Assembly: GCF_015550425.1 (NCBI RefSeq)
Contig: NZ_JADNAT010000012.1
Span: forward strand, 1-64,000
Direction of reading: 5' to 3'
Length of the DNA: 64,000 bases
Source of the DNA: Clostridium sp. 1001275B_160808_H3
Lineage (GTDB): Bacteria > Bacillota > Clostridia > Clostridiales > Clostridiaceae
Notes under the pieces: generated by a model
The model's input: the letters and a program-made list of their open reading frames with translations, nothing else
What the model was told of the DNA's origin: nothing
Database searches by the model: none
Made by a program: the position numbers and the translations under genes
Part shown: positions 56,473 to 64,000 of the stretch, one piece after another
How the letters are laid out: each line of letters begins with the position of its first letter
Position numbering within the stretch: the stretch's first letter is position 1

Positions 56473-57990
56473 TTAGAATTCTACTGTTAATTCCTGATCT
56501 ATATTACCCTTTTTAGTAAGTGTTCTACTCTTCTTTTTATTCTTTATAAATAATGACATAATTAAAGAAATTACTGTAATAGCTATAACAAAAATAAATG
56601 TAGTATTAGCACCCTTCAGTGAGGCATCAAGCATCTCTGATTTATATAATGCTACATTTGTTGTCGCAAGGGCATTATCTGGTGCATTAGAAGTAGTAAC
56701 ATTAGACATTATAGTTATGAGTACTGCAGTTCCAAGAGATCCTGCCACTTGTTTTGCCATATTAACCACAGCAGAAGCATGTGCTAATAGTTTATTTGAT
56801 AAATCATTCACTCCAGCTGTTTGCATAGGCATTATAACAAGTGCGATTCCAATACATCTAATTGTATATAGCATAGCAATAATTATAACATGTGTATCTC
56901 TATGTAACCTTGCAAATGGGAAAGAAGCAATAATAAGTAAAACAATGCCTGGTATAGCTAATTTCTTTACACCATACTTATCAAATAAACGCCCAGATAT
57001 AAGCATGGTTACCGCCATTAGGAGTGCCCCTGGTAAAAGTGTTAGTCCACTTGTAAAAGCTGATTTTCCAAGTATATTTTGCAGAAAAATCGGCAATACA
57101 ATACTTGCTCCCACTGATGCAATATTTAAAATACTTCCTATTACAGTTGTTAAGGTAAATGTAGTTGATTTAAAAACACGCATTTCAAGCATCGGATGCT
57201 CCATAGCTAACTGACGCCATATAAATGAAGCACTTATAATTATTCCTACAATTATAGTTGTAAGAACAGTAATATCACCCCAACCTTTATTCCCTGCATT
57301 GCTAAAGCCATAAAGTACCAATCCAAATCCAAATGTTGATAGAAGGATAGAAATAAAATCTATCTTAGGATTTTTTAATGGTATAACATCCTTCATAAAA
57401 AAAGCTGTAAAAATTATATCTAATGCTACTAAAGGTATTAAAATATAAAATAAATAATGCCAATTCCACATATCAATTATTATTCCAGATAAAGTCGGTC
57501 CTATAGCTGGGGCAAAACATATAACAAGACCATACATCCCCATTGCTGAACCCCTTTTTTCAGGAGGAAAAACCATAAGAAGAGCAGTATTTGCCAAAGG
57601 TGATATTATTCCTGCTCCAGCAGCTTGAACTATTCTTCCAATAAGAAGTATTGTAAAGTTGGGGGATATAGCACATATAACGGTCCCTATACCAAACATA
57701 GCCATAGAAAACATAAATAACTTCCTAGTTGATATTTTTTCTAGCAGCAATGCTGTCAAAGGTATCATTATAGCATTAACAAGCATAAATGCAGTTGTCA
57801 ACCACTGTGCAGTACTTGCATTTATCTTAAAATATTTCATTATCTGAGGTAATGCAGTAGACAATAATGTCTGATTTAGTATTGTAACAAATGATCCAAT
57901 CATTATTGCTATTATAAGTAATGTTTTATTATACTCTTTTCCATATATATCTTTATTAATAGATTTTTCTTTTGAATCTCTTTCTTTCAT
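56473..57990 (-). CDS. DHA2-family MFS drug exporter (EmrB/QacA type)
   Basis: 505 aa, about 14 membrane helices. Motifs: FVTILNQTLLSTALPQIMKYFKINASTAQWLTTAFMLVNAIMIPLTALLLEKISTRKLF, GRIVQAAGAGIISPL and GSAMGMYGLVICFAPAIGPTLSG (antiporter motif C). Proton-coupled export of toxic compounds is expected. Its ATG shares one base with the stop of the PadR-type regulator gene, so the two form a regulator-pump operon. Confidence 0.93.
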   Translation of the reverse strand: MKERDSKEKSINKDIYGKEYNKTLLIIAIMIGSFVTILNQTLLSTALPQIMKYFKINASTAQWLTTAFMLVNAIMIPLTALLLEKISTRKLFMFSMAMFGIGTVICAISPNFTILLIGRIVQAAGAGIISPLANTALLMVFPPEKRGSAMGMYGLVICFAPAIGPTLSGIIIDMWNWHYLFYILIPLVALDIIFTAFFMKDVIPLKNPKIDFISILLSTFGFGLVLYGFSNAGNKGWGDITVLTTIIVGIIISASFIWRQLAMEHPMLEMRVFKSTTFTLTTVIGSILNIASVGASIVLPIFLQNILGKSAFTSGLTLLPGALLMAVTMLISGRLFDKYGVKKLAIPGIVLLIIASFPFARLHRDTHVIIIAMLYTIRCIGIALVIMPMQTAGVNDLSNKLLAHASAVVNMAKQVAGSLGTAVLITIMSNVTTSNAPDNALATTNVALYKSEMLDASLKGANTTFIFVIAITVISLIMSLFIKNKKKSRTLTKKGNIDQELTVEF

Positions 57991-58577
57991 TAGTTCATCA
58001 TCCTATCTAAATTAAAGTCTTCCTCTAAAAAATCGAGGTCCTTGCTTTCATATAAATTCCTTACCCATTCACACCACTGAAGATTTAATTTAGCTACATT
58101 TAAATTTCTTTGAGTTAAAATATAAGCTCCAAATAATGATGATTTTCCCTCTTCAGGATTCTCTTTGGATTTGAGCTTGATTTTTTCTATGGATTCTTTA
58201 CTTTGTTCGATTCTTTTATTAACTTTTGTCTCAAGCTCATTAAGAAGCTTTTCTACTGCCTCTTCATTCATAAACTTTATACAATATAATTTTAAAGTCA
58301 TTTCATCTCTTGTGACTTCTTCATTAGTTTCAGATATGAACCAATCATGTAACAGTTCATTACCTTTAAGCGTAAGATTATATATCTTTTTATCTGGCTT
58401 TCCACTTTGCTTTTTTAGAGTAAACTGTATATATCCTTCTTCCTCCAATTTTGAAAGTATTGGATATATAGCACTATGAGTAGAACGCCAAAACTTATTT
58501 AGTTTTTGTGTTAAATCATATCCGCTCATTGGCTCAGTTGATAATAAGCTTAGAAGTCCATAAGACAATTTATTCAT
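57990..58577 (-). CDS. PadR-family transcriptional repressor
   Basis: 195 aa. N-terminal PadR winged helix (LLSTEPMSGYDLTQKLNKFWRSTHSAIYPILSKLEEEGYIQFTLKKQSGKPDKKIYNLTLKG) and a C-terminal helical dimer domain, as in PadR subfamily 1. The start is ATG 58577, 8 bases after AGGAG; a longer frame begins before that site. Probably represses itself and the adjacent MFS pump and is released by a small aromatic or drug ligand. Two palindromes upstream fit its operator. Confidence 0.92.
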   Translation of the reverse strand: MNKLSYGLLSLLSTEPMSGYDLTQKLNKFWRSTHSAIYPILSKLEEEGYIQFTLKKQSGKPDKKIYNLTLKGNELLHDWFISETNEEVTRDEMTLKLYCIKFMNEEAVEKLLNELETKVNKRIEQSKESIEKIKLKSKENPEEGKSSLFGAYILTQRNLNVAKLNLQWCEWVRNLYESKDLDFLEEDFNLDRMMN

Positions 58578-58731
58578 GATATCATCTCCTATGTACATAA
58601 ATAATTAAATACTTATATTATATAAATCAAAATACTTATATCGCTATATTTTTCTATAGCAGATTATAATAAAATCTTTAGTTATATATAATATTAACTT
58701 TAGTTATCTCAATTATTTAGGTATAAATAAT

Positions 58732-58747
58732 ATGTCAACAGTGACAT
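58732..58747. promoter_or_regulatory. PadR-type operator, proximal site
   Basis: ATGTCAACAGTGACAT, matching ATGT-N8-ACAT, 155 bp before the PadR start. A TTGACA -35-like box on the minus strand lies inside it. Confidence 0.65.
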
Positions 58748-58787
58748 ATAAATTGCATATTATATATACTATATAAACTTTAACCAT

Positions 58788-58803
58788 ATGTCAATAGTGA
58801 CAT
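58788..58803. promoter_or_regulatory. PadR-type operator, distal site
   Basis: ATGTCAATAGTGACAT, 15/16 identical to the proximal site, 56 bp away. Its minus strand TTGACA followed after 17 bp by TAGTAT forms a promoter. Confidence 0.65.
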
Positions 58804-58827
58804 TTTAGATAAATATTTAATGATATA

Positions 58828-58860
58828 ATAAAAATCCCCCAAATCATTAGTTTGGGGGAG
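58828..58860 (-). terminator. Terminator after the rRNA methyltransferase gene
   Basis: CCCCCAAA/TTTGGGGG stem with a 7-nt loop, then TTTTTATT on the minus strand. Confidence 0.9.
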
Positions 58861-58914
58861 CATAAAATACAATTCAATATTTAGTTAAAACCTTTTAAAA
58901 TATTTGATATTAAC

Positions 58915-60279
58915 CTATTTCTTCTCTATAAGCGCAACACATTCAACATGTGAAGTATGAGGAAACATATCAACTGGTTGAACGACCTCTGTTCTATATC
59001 CTTTTTCTTCTAATATCTTTAAATCTCTAGCTAATGTACTTGGATCACAAGAAACATAAACTATTCTTCTTGGTTTTGCTTTCTCTATAGAATCTAAAAG
59101 CTTTATATCACACCCTTTTCTCGGAGGGTCAACAACTATCACTTCTGGCACTATGCCCTTTTCTATTAATTCAGGTATTATTTCTTCTGATTTTCCTACA
59201 AAGAATTCTGCATTATCTATATTATTAATTCTAGAGTTTTCTCTTGCATTAATAATAGCTGGTTCAATAATTTCAACTCCATAAACTTTTTTTGCTTTCT
59301 GTGAAAGGAAAAGTGTAATTGTTCCTGTTCCACAATAAGCATCAAAAACAGTTTCTTCTCCTGTCAATCCAGCATATTCTAAGGCCTTTGAATATAATTT
59401 TTCTGTTTGTACAGGATTCACTTGGAAGAATGAAAGTGGTGAAATATTGAACTTAAAGTTTTCTATATAATCAGTTATAGTATCTTCTCCCCATAAAGTT
59501 ATACATTCTTGACCTAAAATAACATTTGTATTTTCACTATTTACATTTAAAATTATACTTTTTATACCATCTATATTATTTTTAACTTCATTTATAAATT
59601 CATTTATATGAGGAATATTCTTTTTAGTTGATACTAAAACTACCATAATTTCTTTAGTAGTAAATCCCTTACGTATCATTATATGTCTTATTAATCCATT
59701 TTTATTAAAAACTCCATCAATACTAGCAGCTGATATATTATATTTTATCATCCATTCTCTCGTAAGTTTAGCAACTTTATCAGCAACCTTATCTTGGATT
59801 AAACAAGTTTCTAAGTTAATTATATTATGACTTCTTGGTGCATAGAATCCAACACTTAGTTCTCCATTTACAATACCTACAGGTAATTGAACCTTATTTC
59901 TGTATCTTTCTGGATCTTCCATGCCTATAGGATATTCTACTAATGAGCTGTCTAATCCACCTATCTTTGTCATACAATCTTTTACTCTTTCAAATTTATA
60001 GTCTAACTGTTTTTTATAACTCATATGTTGAACTGTACATCCACCACATCTTTTATACACTTTACACTTTGGTTCAACTCTTTGCTCAGATTTTTCAATA
60101 ACCTCTAGTAATTTCCCATATGCATAATTTTTCTTAACCTTAACTATTAATGTCTTGACCTTTTCTCCTAAAATAGCACCTTCTATAAATATAGGATATC
60201 CATCTACTTTAGCTATTCCTTCACCCTCATATCCTACACCCACTATATCTAATATATATTCATTATTTTTTTCAATCAA
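58915..60279 (-). CDS. 23S rRNA (uracil-5-)-methyltransferase, RumA/RlmCD family
   Basis: 454 aa. TRAM RNA-binding domain (about 5-60), Fe-S cysteine cluster [14 protein letters not shown], and a SAM methyltransferase domain with [25 protein letters not shown] and catalytic cysteine in [13 protein letters not shown]. It makes 5-methyluridine in 23S rRNA. I take the TTG at 60279, which follows AGAGGTG at 6 bases, rather than the GTG within that site. Confidence 0.93.
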   Translation of the reverse strand: MIEKNNEYILDIVGVGYEGEGIAKVDGYPIFIEGAILGEKVKTLIVKVKKNYAYGKLLEVIEKSEQRVEPKCKVYKRCGGCTVQHMSYKKQLDYKFERVKDCMTKIGGLDSSLVEYPIGMEDPERYRNKVQLPVGIVNGELSVGFYAPRSHNIINLETCLIQDKVADKVAKLTREWMIKYNISAASIDGVFNKNGLIRHIMIRKGFTTKEIMVVLVSTKKNIPHINEFINEVKNNIDGIKSIILNVNSENTNVILGQECITLWGEDTITDYIENFKFNISPLSFFQVNPVQTEKLYSKALEYAGLTGEETVFDAYCGTGTITLFLSQKAKKVYGVEIIEPAIINARENSRINNIDNAEFFVGKSEEIIPELIEKGIVPEVIVVDPPRKGCDIKLLDSIEKAKPRRIVYVSCDPSTLARDLKILEEKGYRTEVVQPVDMFPHTSHVECVALIEKK

Positions 60280-60448
60280 AATAATCACCTCTTAAAATCT
60301 TATACATAAAATTTTAACTATCCCTAAAGTTTCATCTTATAATAGCATAAAAATATGTAAAACACAAAAAACATATAATTTAATAACAAAGCAATTCATA
60401 CTAAACTATATGTATAATATTAAGTAAATGATATAATTATTTTAATCA

Positions 60449-60524
60449 AAAAAAATGGCATCACAAGATGCCTAAGTCAGAATTAGTTGCCATTTAATTC
60501 CATTTAATAGTATTACATTATTCA
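60449..60524 (-). ncRNA. Candidate small RNA
   Basis: In a 452-bp gene-free gap. Promoter TTGATA (60554-60559), 17 bp, TATATT (60531-60536); predicted RNA of about 76 nt ending in GGCATC-TTGT-GATGCC plus an 8-T run (60449-60473). No coding frame of note. The terminator cannot belong to pyk, which has its own at 60702-60730. The rest of the gap shows nothing. Confidence 0.45.
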
Positions 60525-60701
60525 TATCATAATATACATTATAACTTAAATATTATCAATATAATTATTAACATTTTGTTAATTATCTAATTTACTACAA
60601 TATTTACACAAAATTTTATCTAATTTATAACTATTTTAATACTTTTATTGTATTAATTGATATTCATTCTCATATATCTCAAATCTTTTATTTATAAGCA
60701 A

Positions 60702-60730
60702 AAAAATAGAAGCCAAAAGGCTTCTATTTT
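60702..60730 (-). terminator. Terminator after pyk
   Basis: AATAGAAGCC/GGCTTCTATT stem with a 4-nt loop and a T run on the minus strand. Confidence 0.9.
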
Positions 60731-60731
60731 A

Positions 60732-62150
60732 CTATTCTACTACGCTTATTTTTAATAAGTTAGTAGCTCCTATCTTATCTACAGGAACTCCAGCAGCAAT
60801 TACAACTGTATCACCTGTCTTAACAAATCCATTAGTTTGTGCAACTTTAACTGATTCTTCCATCATATGATCTGTTGATTCCATTTGTCCTGAAACAACT
60901 GGATAAACTCCGAAACATAATGCTAATTTCTTAGCTACTTTTTCATCTGGAGTTACAGCAACTATTGGACAATCTGGTCTACATTGAGATAATCTTCCTG
61001 CAGTTGCTCCACTTTGAGTTGATGTTATTATAGCTGAAGCTTTTAATTCATATGCAGCATTTGCAGCAGCTCTTGATATAACACCTGCTATAGCTGGTAT
61101 GTGCTTTTTAGCTCTTGAAGTAGCTATCTCATAGTTTAATTGTCTTTCTGCTTCTACTGCTATTTTAGCCATAGTTTGAACAGCTTCTACTGGCCAATCT
61201 CCATTTGCTGATTCTCCTGATAACATTATAGCATCTGTTCCATCATATATAGCATTAGCAACGTCAGATACTTCTGCTCTTGTTGGTCTTGGATTTCTTA
61301 TCATAGAATCTAACATTTGTGTAGCAGTTATAACTGGCTTACCTGCATTATTACATTTTTCTATTATCATCTTTTGAACTGCTGGTAATTTTTCCATAGG
61401 AATCTCTACTCCTAGATCACCTCTAGCAACCATTATTCCGTCAGAAGCTTCTAATATAGCATCTATATTGTCTACACCTTCTTGGTTTTCTATCTTTGAG
61501 AATATTTGAATATGTTCTCCACCATTTTCAACTAATATCTTTCTTATAGCTTCTACATCTGATGCTTTTCTTATGAATGATGCAGCAACTAAGTTAACTC
61601 CAATTTCACAACCAAATTTTAAATCAGCTATATCTTTTTCAGTTAATGCTGGTAATTTGATTGAAACTCCTGGAACATTAACTCCCTTATGAGTTCCTAC
61701 AAAACCTGTATTCATAACCTTACAGTTAATCTTATTTCCTTCAATAGATTGAACTTCTAATCCAACTAAACCATCATCTATTAATATAACATTACCTGGT
61801 TTAACGTCATTTGCTAATCCTTCGTATGTAACTGTACATTGAGTTGTATCTCCAACTACATCTCCACCTGCGTATATTGCAAAATCATCACCTGATTTTA
61901 ATTCTACTTTCTTTGGTTCAAATTTTCCAGTTCTTATTTCTGGTCCTTTAGTATCTAACATTATTGCTATTTCTTTATTGTGTTTTTTAGCTAAATCCTT
62001 AACTAAGTTTATTCTTTCTGCATGTTCTGCATGATCTCCATGTGAGAAGTTGTGTCTTGATGCATTCATTCCTGCTTCAATTATTTTTGATAATACTTCT
62101 GGATTTTCACTAGCTGGACCAATAGTACAAATCATCTTAGTTTTTCTCAT
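60732..62150 (-). CDS. pyk: Pyruvate kinase
   Basis: 472 aa. Makes pyruvate and ATP from phosphoenolpyruvate. Motifs: KTKMICTIGPASE, RHNFSHGDH, LDTKGPEIRTG, active-site IFSKIENQEGVDNID and MVARGDLGVEIP, TQMLDSMIRNPRPTRAEVSDVANAIYDGTDAIMLSGE. The C-terminal allosteric domain ends normally; the extra PEP-utiliser domain found in bacillar enzymes is absent. It follows pfkA by 97 bp and is probably co-transcribed. Confidence 0.97.
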   Translation of the reverse strand: MRKTKMICTIGPASENPEVLSKIIEAGMNASRHNFSHGDHAEHAERINLVKDLAKKHNKEIAIMLDTKGPEIRTGKFEPKKVELKSGDDFAIYAGGDVVGDTTQCTVTYEGLANDVKPGNVILIDDGLVGLEVQSIEGNKINCKVMNTGFVGTHKGVNVPGVSIKLPALTEKDIADLKFGCEIGVNLVAASFIRKASDVEAIRKILVENGGEHIQIFSKIENQEGVDNIDAILEASDGIMVARGDLGVEIPMEKLPAVQKMIIEKCNNAGKPVITATQMLDSMIRNPRPTRAEVSDVANAIYDGTDAIMLSGESANGDWPVEAVQTMAKIAVEAERQLNYEIATSRAKKHIPAIAGVISRAAANAAYELKASAIITSTQSGATAGRLSQCRPDCPIVAVTPDEKVAKKLALCFGVYPVVSGQMESTDHMMEESVKVAQTNGFVKTGDTVVIAAGVPVDKIGATNLLKISVVE

Positions 62151-62247
62151 GTAATAACACTCCTTTAATTTACGTATATAGTTTATTTTATCTTAGTAAA
62201 ATATTATTAATATATTTATATGTTGAGTAATAAATCAAAGATTAATT

Positions 62248-63207
62248 CTAAGATGAAATTTCATCTGCTATTTCAAATAACTTTTCGTCAAACTTTCTAT
62301 CTAGTGCTAAGGCTTCATCTATATCTTGATCAATTATCTCATTGTTTTTTATTCCTATAACTCTTGATGTTTTACCTTCTAAAAGAACTTCTACTGCTCT
62401 AGAACCCATTCTTGATGCTAAAACTCTATCAGTTGCTGTTGGGCTTCCACCTCTTTGAATATGACCTAAAACTGTTGCTCTTGTTTCAATACCTGTAACA
62501 CCTTCAACATATTTAGCTAACTCTTGAGCTCCACCTACTCCTTCTGCTAGTAAAACTAAGTTATGAATCTTACCTTTTTGTTTACCTTCTAATATTACTT
62601 TGCAAAGTTCTTCTTTTGAGAATCCCTTTTCTGGAGTTATTATATATTCTGCTCCACCTGCTATACCAGCATATAAAGCTAAATCACCACAATCTCTTCC
62701 CATTACTTCCACTATTGACACTCTTTCATGAGAAGTTGATGTATCTCTAATCTTATCTATAGCATTTATTACTGTATTTAAAGCAGTATCAAATCCTATT
62801 GTGAAATCAGTATAAGTTAAATCATTATCTATTGTTCCTGGTAATCCTACAGTTTTTACACCTAACTTAGATAAAAGCTTAGCTCCTGTAAATGATCCAT
62901 CTCCACCAATTACTACTAAAGCATCTACTCCATAGGCTTTTAATATTTTAGTAGCTTTAACTCTTACTTCTTCTTTTTTAAATTCAAGGCATCTAGCAGT
63001 TCTTAGGATAGTTCCTCCTCTATGGATAATATCTGATACTGATGATCTATCCATAGTAAATAATTCTCCATTAATTAAACCACTATATCCTCTTTGAACG
63101 CCCATTACTTCAATACCATGATGTAAAGCAGTTCTTACAACGGCTCTTATTGCTGCGTTCATTCCTGGAGCATCTCCACCACTAGTTAAAATAGCTATTT
63201 TTTTCAT
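62248..63207 (-). CDS. pfkA: ATP-dependent 6-phosphofructokinase
   Basis: 319 aa. Commits fructose-6-phosphate to glycolysis. Motifs: [51 protein letters not shown] with the catalytic Asp, [27 protein letters not shown]. The leader holds a palindrome matching the CggR operator just upstream of AAGGAGG. In Firmicutes the order dnaE-pfkA-pyk is common and is what is seen here. Confidence 0.97.
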   Translation of the reverse strand: MKKIAILTSGGDAPGMNAAIRAVVRTALHHGIEVMGVQRGYSGLINGELFTMDRSSVSDIIHRGGTILRTARCLEFKKEEVRVKATKILKAYGVDALVVIGGDGSFTGAKLLSKLGVKTVGLPGTIDNDLTYTDFTIGFDTALNTVINAIDKIRDTSTSHERVSIVEVMGRDCGDLALYAGIAGGAEYIITPEKGFSKEELCKVILEGKQKGKIHNLVLLAEGVGGAQELAKYVEGVTGIETRATVLGHIQRGGSPTATDRVLASRMGSRAVEVLLEGKTSRVIGIKNNEIIDQDIDEALALDRKFDEKLFEIADEISS

Positions 63208-63230
63208 GCTGTTTCCTCCTTAACACCACC

Positions 63231-63247
63231 GGGACAAAGGTTGTCCC
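63231..63247. promoter_or_regulatory. CggR-like operator in the pfkA leader
   Basis: GGGACAA-AGG-TTGTCCC; with one flanking base it reads CGGGAC-N6-TGTCC, the form of the B. subtilis CggR half-operator. It lies 24 bases before the pfkA ATG. Confidence 0.55.
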
Positions 63248-63549
63248 ACTTTCTGTGGAATTATCCATTTTTTATTTACTATAATAATTTTTATTTATTG
63301 CACCGTATTAATTTAAATTTTTTTACTAATTTTTATCACCTTATTTATTTTACTTGCTACACAAAGTTTATGCAACTAAAATAAATACAATATTATGATT
63401 TTTATCGACTTTTTTATACCTTCTTACTTATATTATAACCTAATTAAATATAATTTATAGCTTAATTTATAATTTTTTATTAAATTATTAATTATAAATT
63501 TTTTGTTTTTATATATAAATTATTAAAGTTTATATATAAAAATATATTT

Positions 63550-63591
63550 AATAATAAAGAGAAAAGATTTTACTCTTTTCTCTTTATTATT
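63550..63591 (-). terminator. Terminator after dnaE
   Basis: AATAATAAAGAGAAAAGA/TCTTTTCTCTTTATTATT, 18-bp stem overlapping the dnaE stop. The gap from here to pfkA (about 300 bp) shows only the pfkA leader and AT-rich sequence. Confidence 0.85.
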
Positions 63592-64000
63592 ACTCTATTA
63601 CTTTGACATTTTCTTCTCCAGCTACTTCTTTAAAATAATTAACTGCATCAGACTCCAAATCTATCCACATATCTTTTGGCATTCTATAATTTTTTCTATC
63701 ATTAGCAGTAAAGATATATACGGTAGTATCACCTTTATATTCTAAAGGCATTGACCTTAATTCTTTCATTAAATTTCTTCCATCATCTAAATTATTTGAT
63801 CTAATATATACCTTTGTAGTATTAATTTTCTCTAAAGGTTCTACTGTTTCGCATATAAGTTTTGGTAATTCATCTTCTTTTATGCTTATTCTTCCCTTTA
63901 TTACTACTAGATTATCTTCTTTAATAGAATCCCTAACCTTGTCTAGAGTTTTAGGGAATACTATAACTTCTATGATACCTGTTAAATCTTCAAGCTTTAA
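63590..64000 (-). CDS. dnaE: DNA polymerase III alpha subunit, C-terminal part (cut by window edge)
   Basis: 136 codons to TAA 63590-63592; the 5' part is beyond the window. The fragment KLEDLTGIIEVIVFPKTLD, then VRDSIKEDNLVVIKGRISIKEDELPKLICE, is the OB-fold domain of DnaE. The final ~70 residues (TTKVYIRSNNLDD…MPKDMWIDLESDAVNYFK) are the usual C-terminal tail. Position upstream of pfkA-pyk agrees with the common Firmicute order. Confidence 0.88.
   Translation of the reverse strand, partial: LKLEDLTGIIEVIVFPKTLDKVRDSIKEDNLVVIKGRISIKEDELPKLICETVEPLEKINTTKVYIRSNNLDDGRNLMKELRSMPLEYKGDTTVYIFTANDRKNYRMPKDMWIDLESDAVNYFKEVAGEENVKVIE

Overview
The window is AT-rich (coding regions look near 30% GC), uses strong AGGAGG/GAGGTG ribosome binding sites with many GTG and TTG starts, and carries U-tracted hairpin terminators. 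Gene content is that of a strictly fermentative anaerobe: pyruvate formate-lyase, an EtfAB/FAD lactate dehydrogenase, rubrerythrin and a fructose PTS. Together these point to a Clostridium sensu stricto chromosome. I cannot name the species. I see no transposase, integrase, phage gene, CRISPR array or rRNA.

Layout. 1-1111: twelve tRNA genes on the minus strand, including a perfectly repeated Pro-Gly-Arg triplet. 1.2-3.1 kb: an rph-rdgB-yfcE operon. 3.2-10.7 kb: an unknown clostridial protein, an orphan peptide-binding protein, a thioredoxin, an exported superoxide dismutase, a secreted TIM-barrel-like protein and an MsmX-type sugar-ABC ATPase. 11-17.7 kb: HelD, an FtsH paralogue with signal peptidase I and a DUF3006 protein, and lysA behind a lysine riboswitch. 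17.7-24.6 kb: mixed small genes, a DnaA-box cluster between sfsA and a 55-aa membrane protein, and a histidine kinase/response regulator pair. 24.9-32.3 kb: rubrerythrin, the fruR-fruK-fruA operon behind a five-copy 10-bp repeat, a tandem BFD-like protein and pflB. 32.3-38.9 kb: a tocopherol-cyclase-like protein overlapping a Rieske-FAD oxidoreductase, an MntR-like regulator and the bifurcating lactate dehydrogenase operon.

39.3-50.1 kb holds the most distinctive locus: a TetR-like regulator, a 1006-aa hybrid sensor kinase that appears to carry a dead kinase module and a dead receiver ahead of a live LytS-type module, a SARP/BTAD-type response regulator, and a 1953-aa wall-anchored surface protein. 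An 11-bp tandem direct repeat, the geometry expected of a SARP operator, lies just upstream of the surface-protein gene. These genes may form one signalling and adhesion unit.

50-58.9 kb: a short-chain dehydrogenase; a lysine-riboswitch-controlled amino-acid ABC transporter; a MefA-like MFS exporter with a ~300-nt leader that looks like a ribosome-stalling attenuator (promoter, three-codon upstream ORF, second short ORF, terminator); a cold-shock protein; and a PadR/MFS efflux pair with two PadR-type palindromes. 58.9-64 kb: an rRNA uracil methyltransferase, a small-RNA candidate, then pyk, pfkA and the 3' end of dnaE, with a CggR-like palindrome in the pfkA leader.

Functional links: lysA and the ABC transporter both sit behind lysine riboswitches, so synthesis and uptake should respond to the same ligand. 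The fructose operon, pfkA-pyk, pflB and the lactate dehydrogenase form a sugar-to-acid fermentation set. SOD and rubrerythrin are the oxygen defences.
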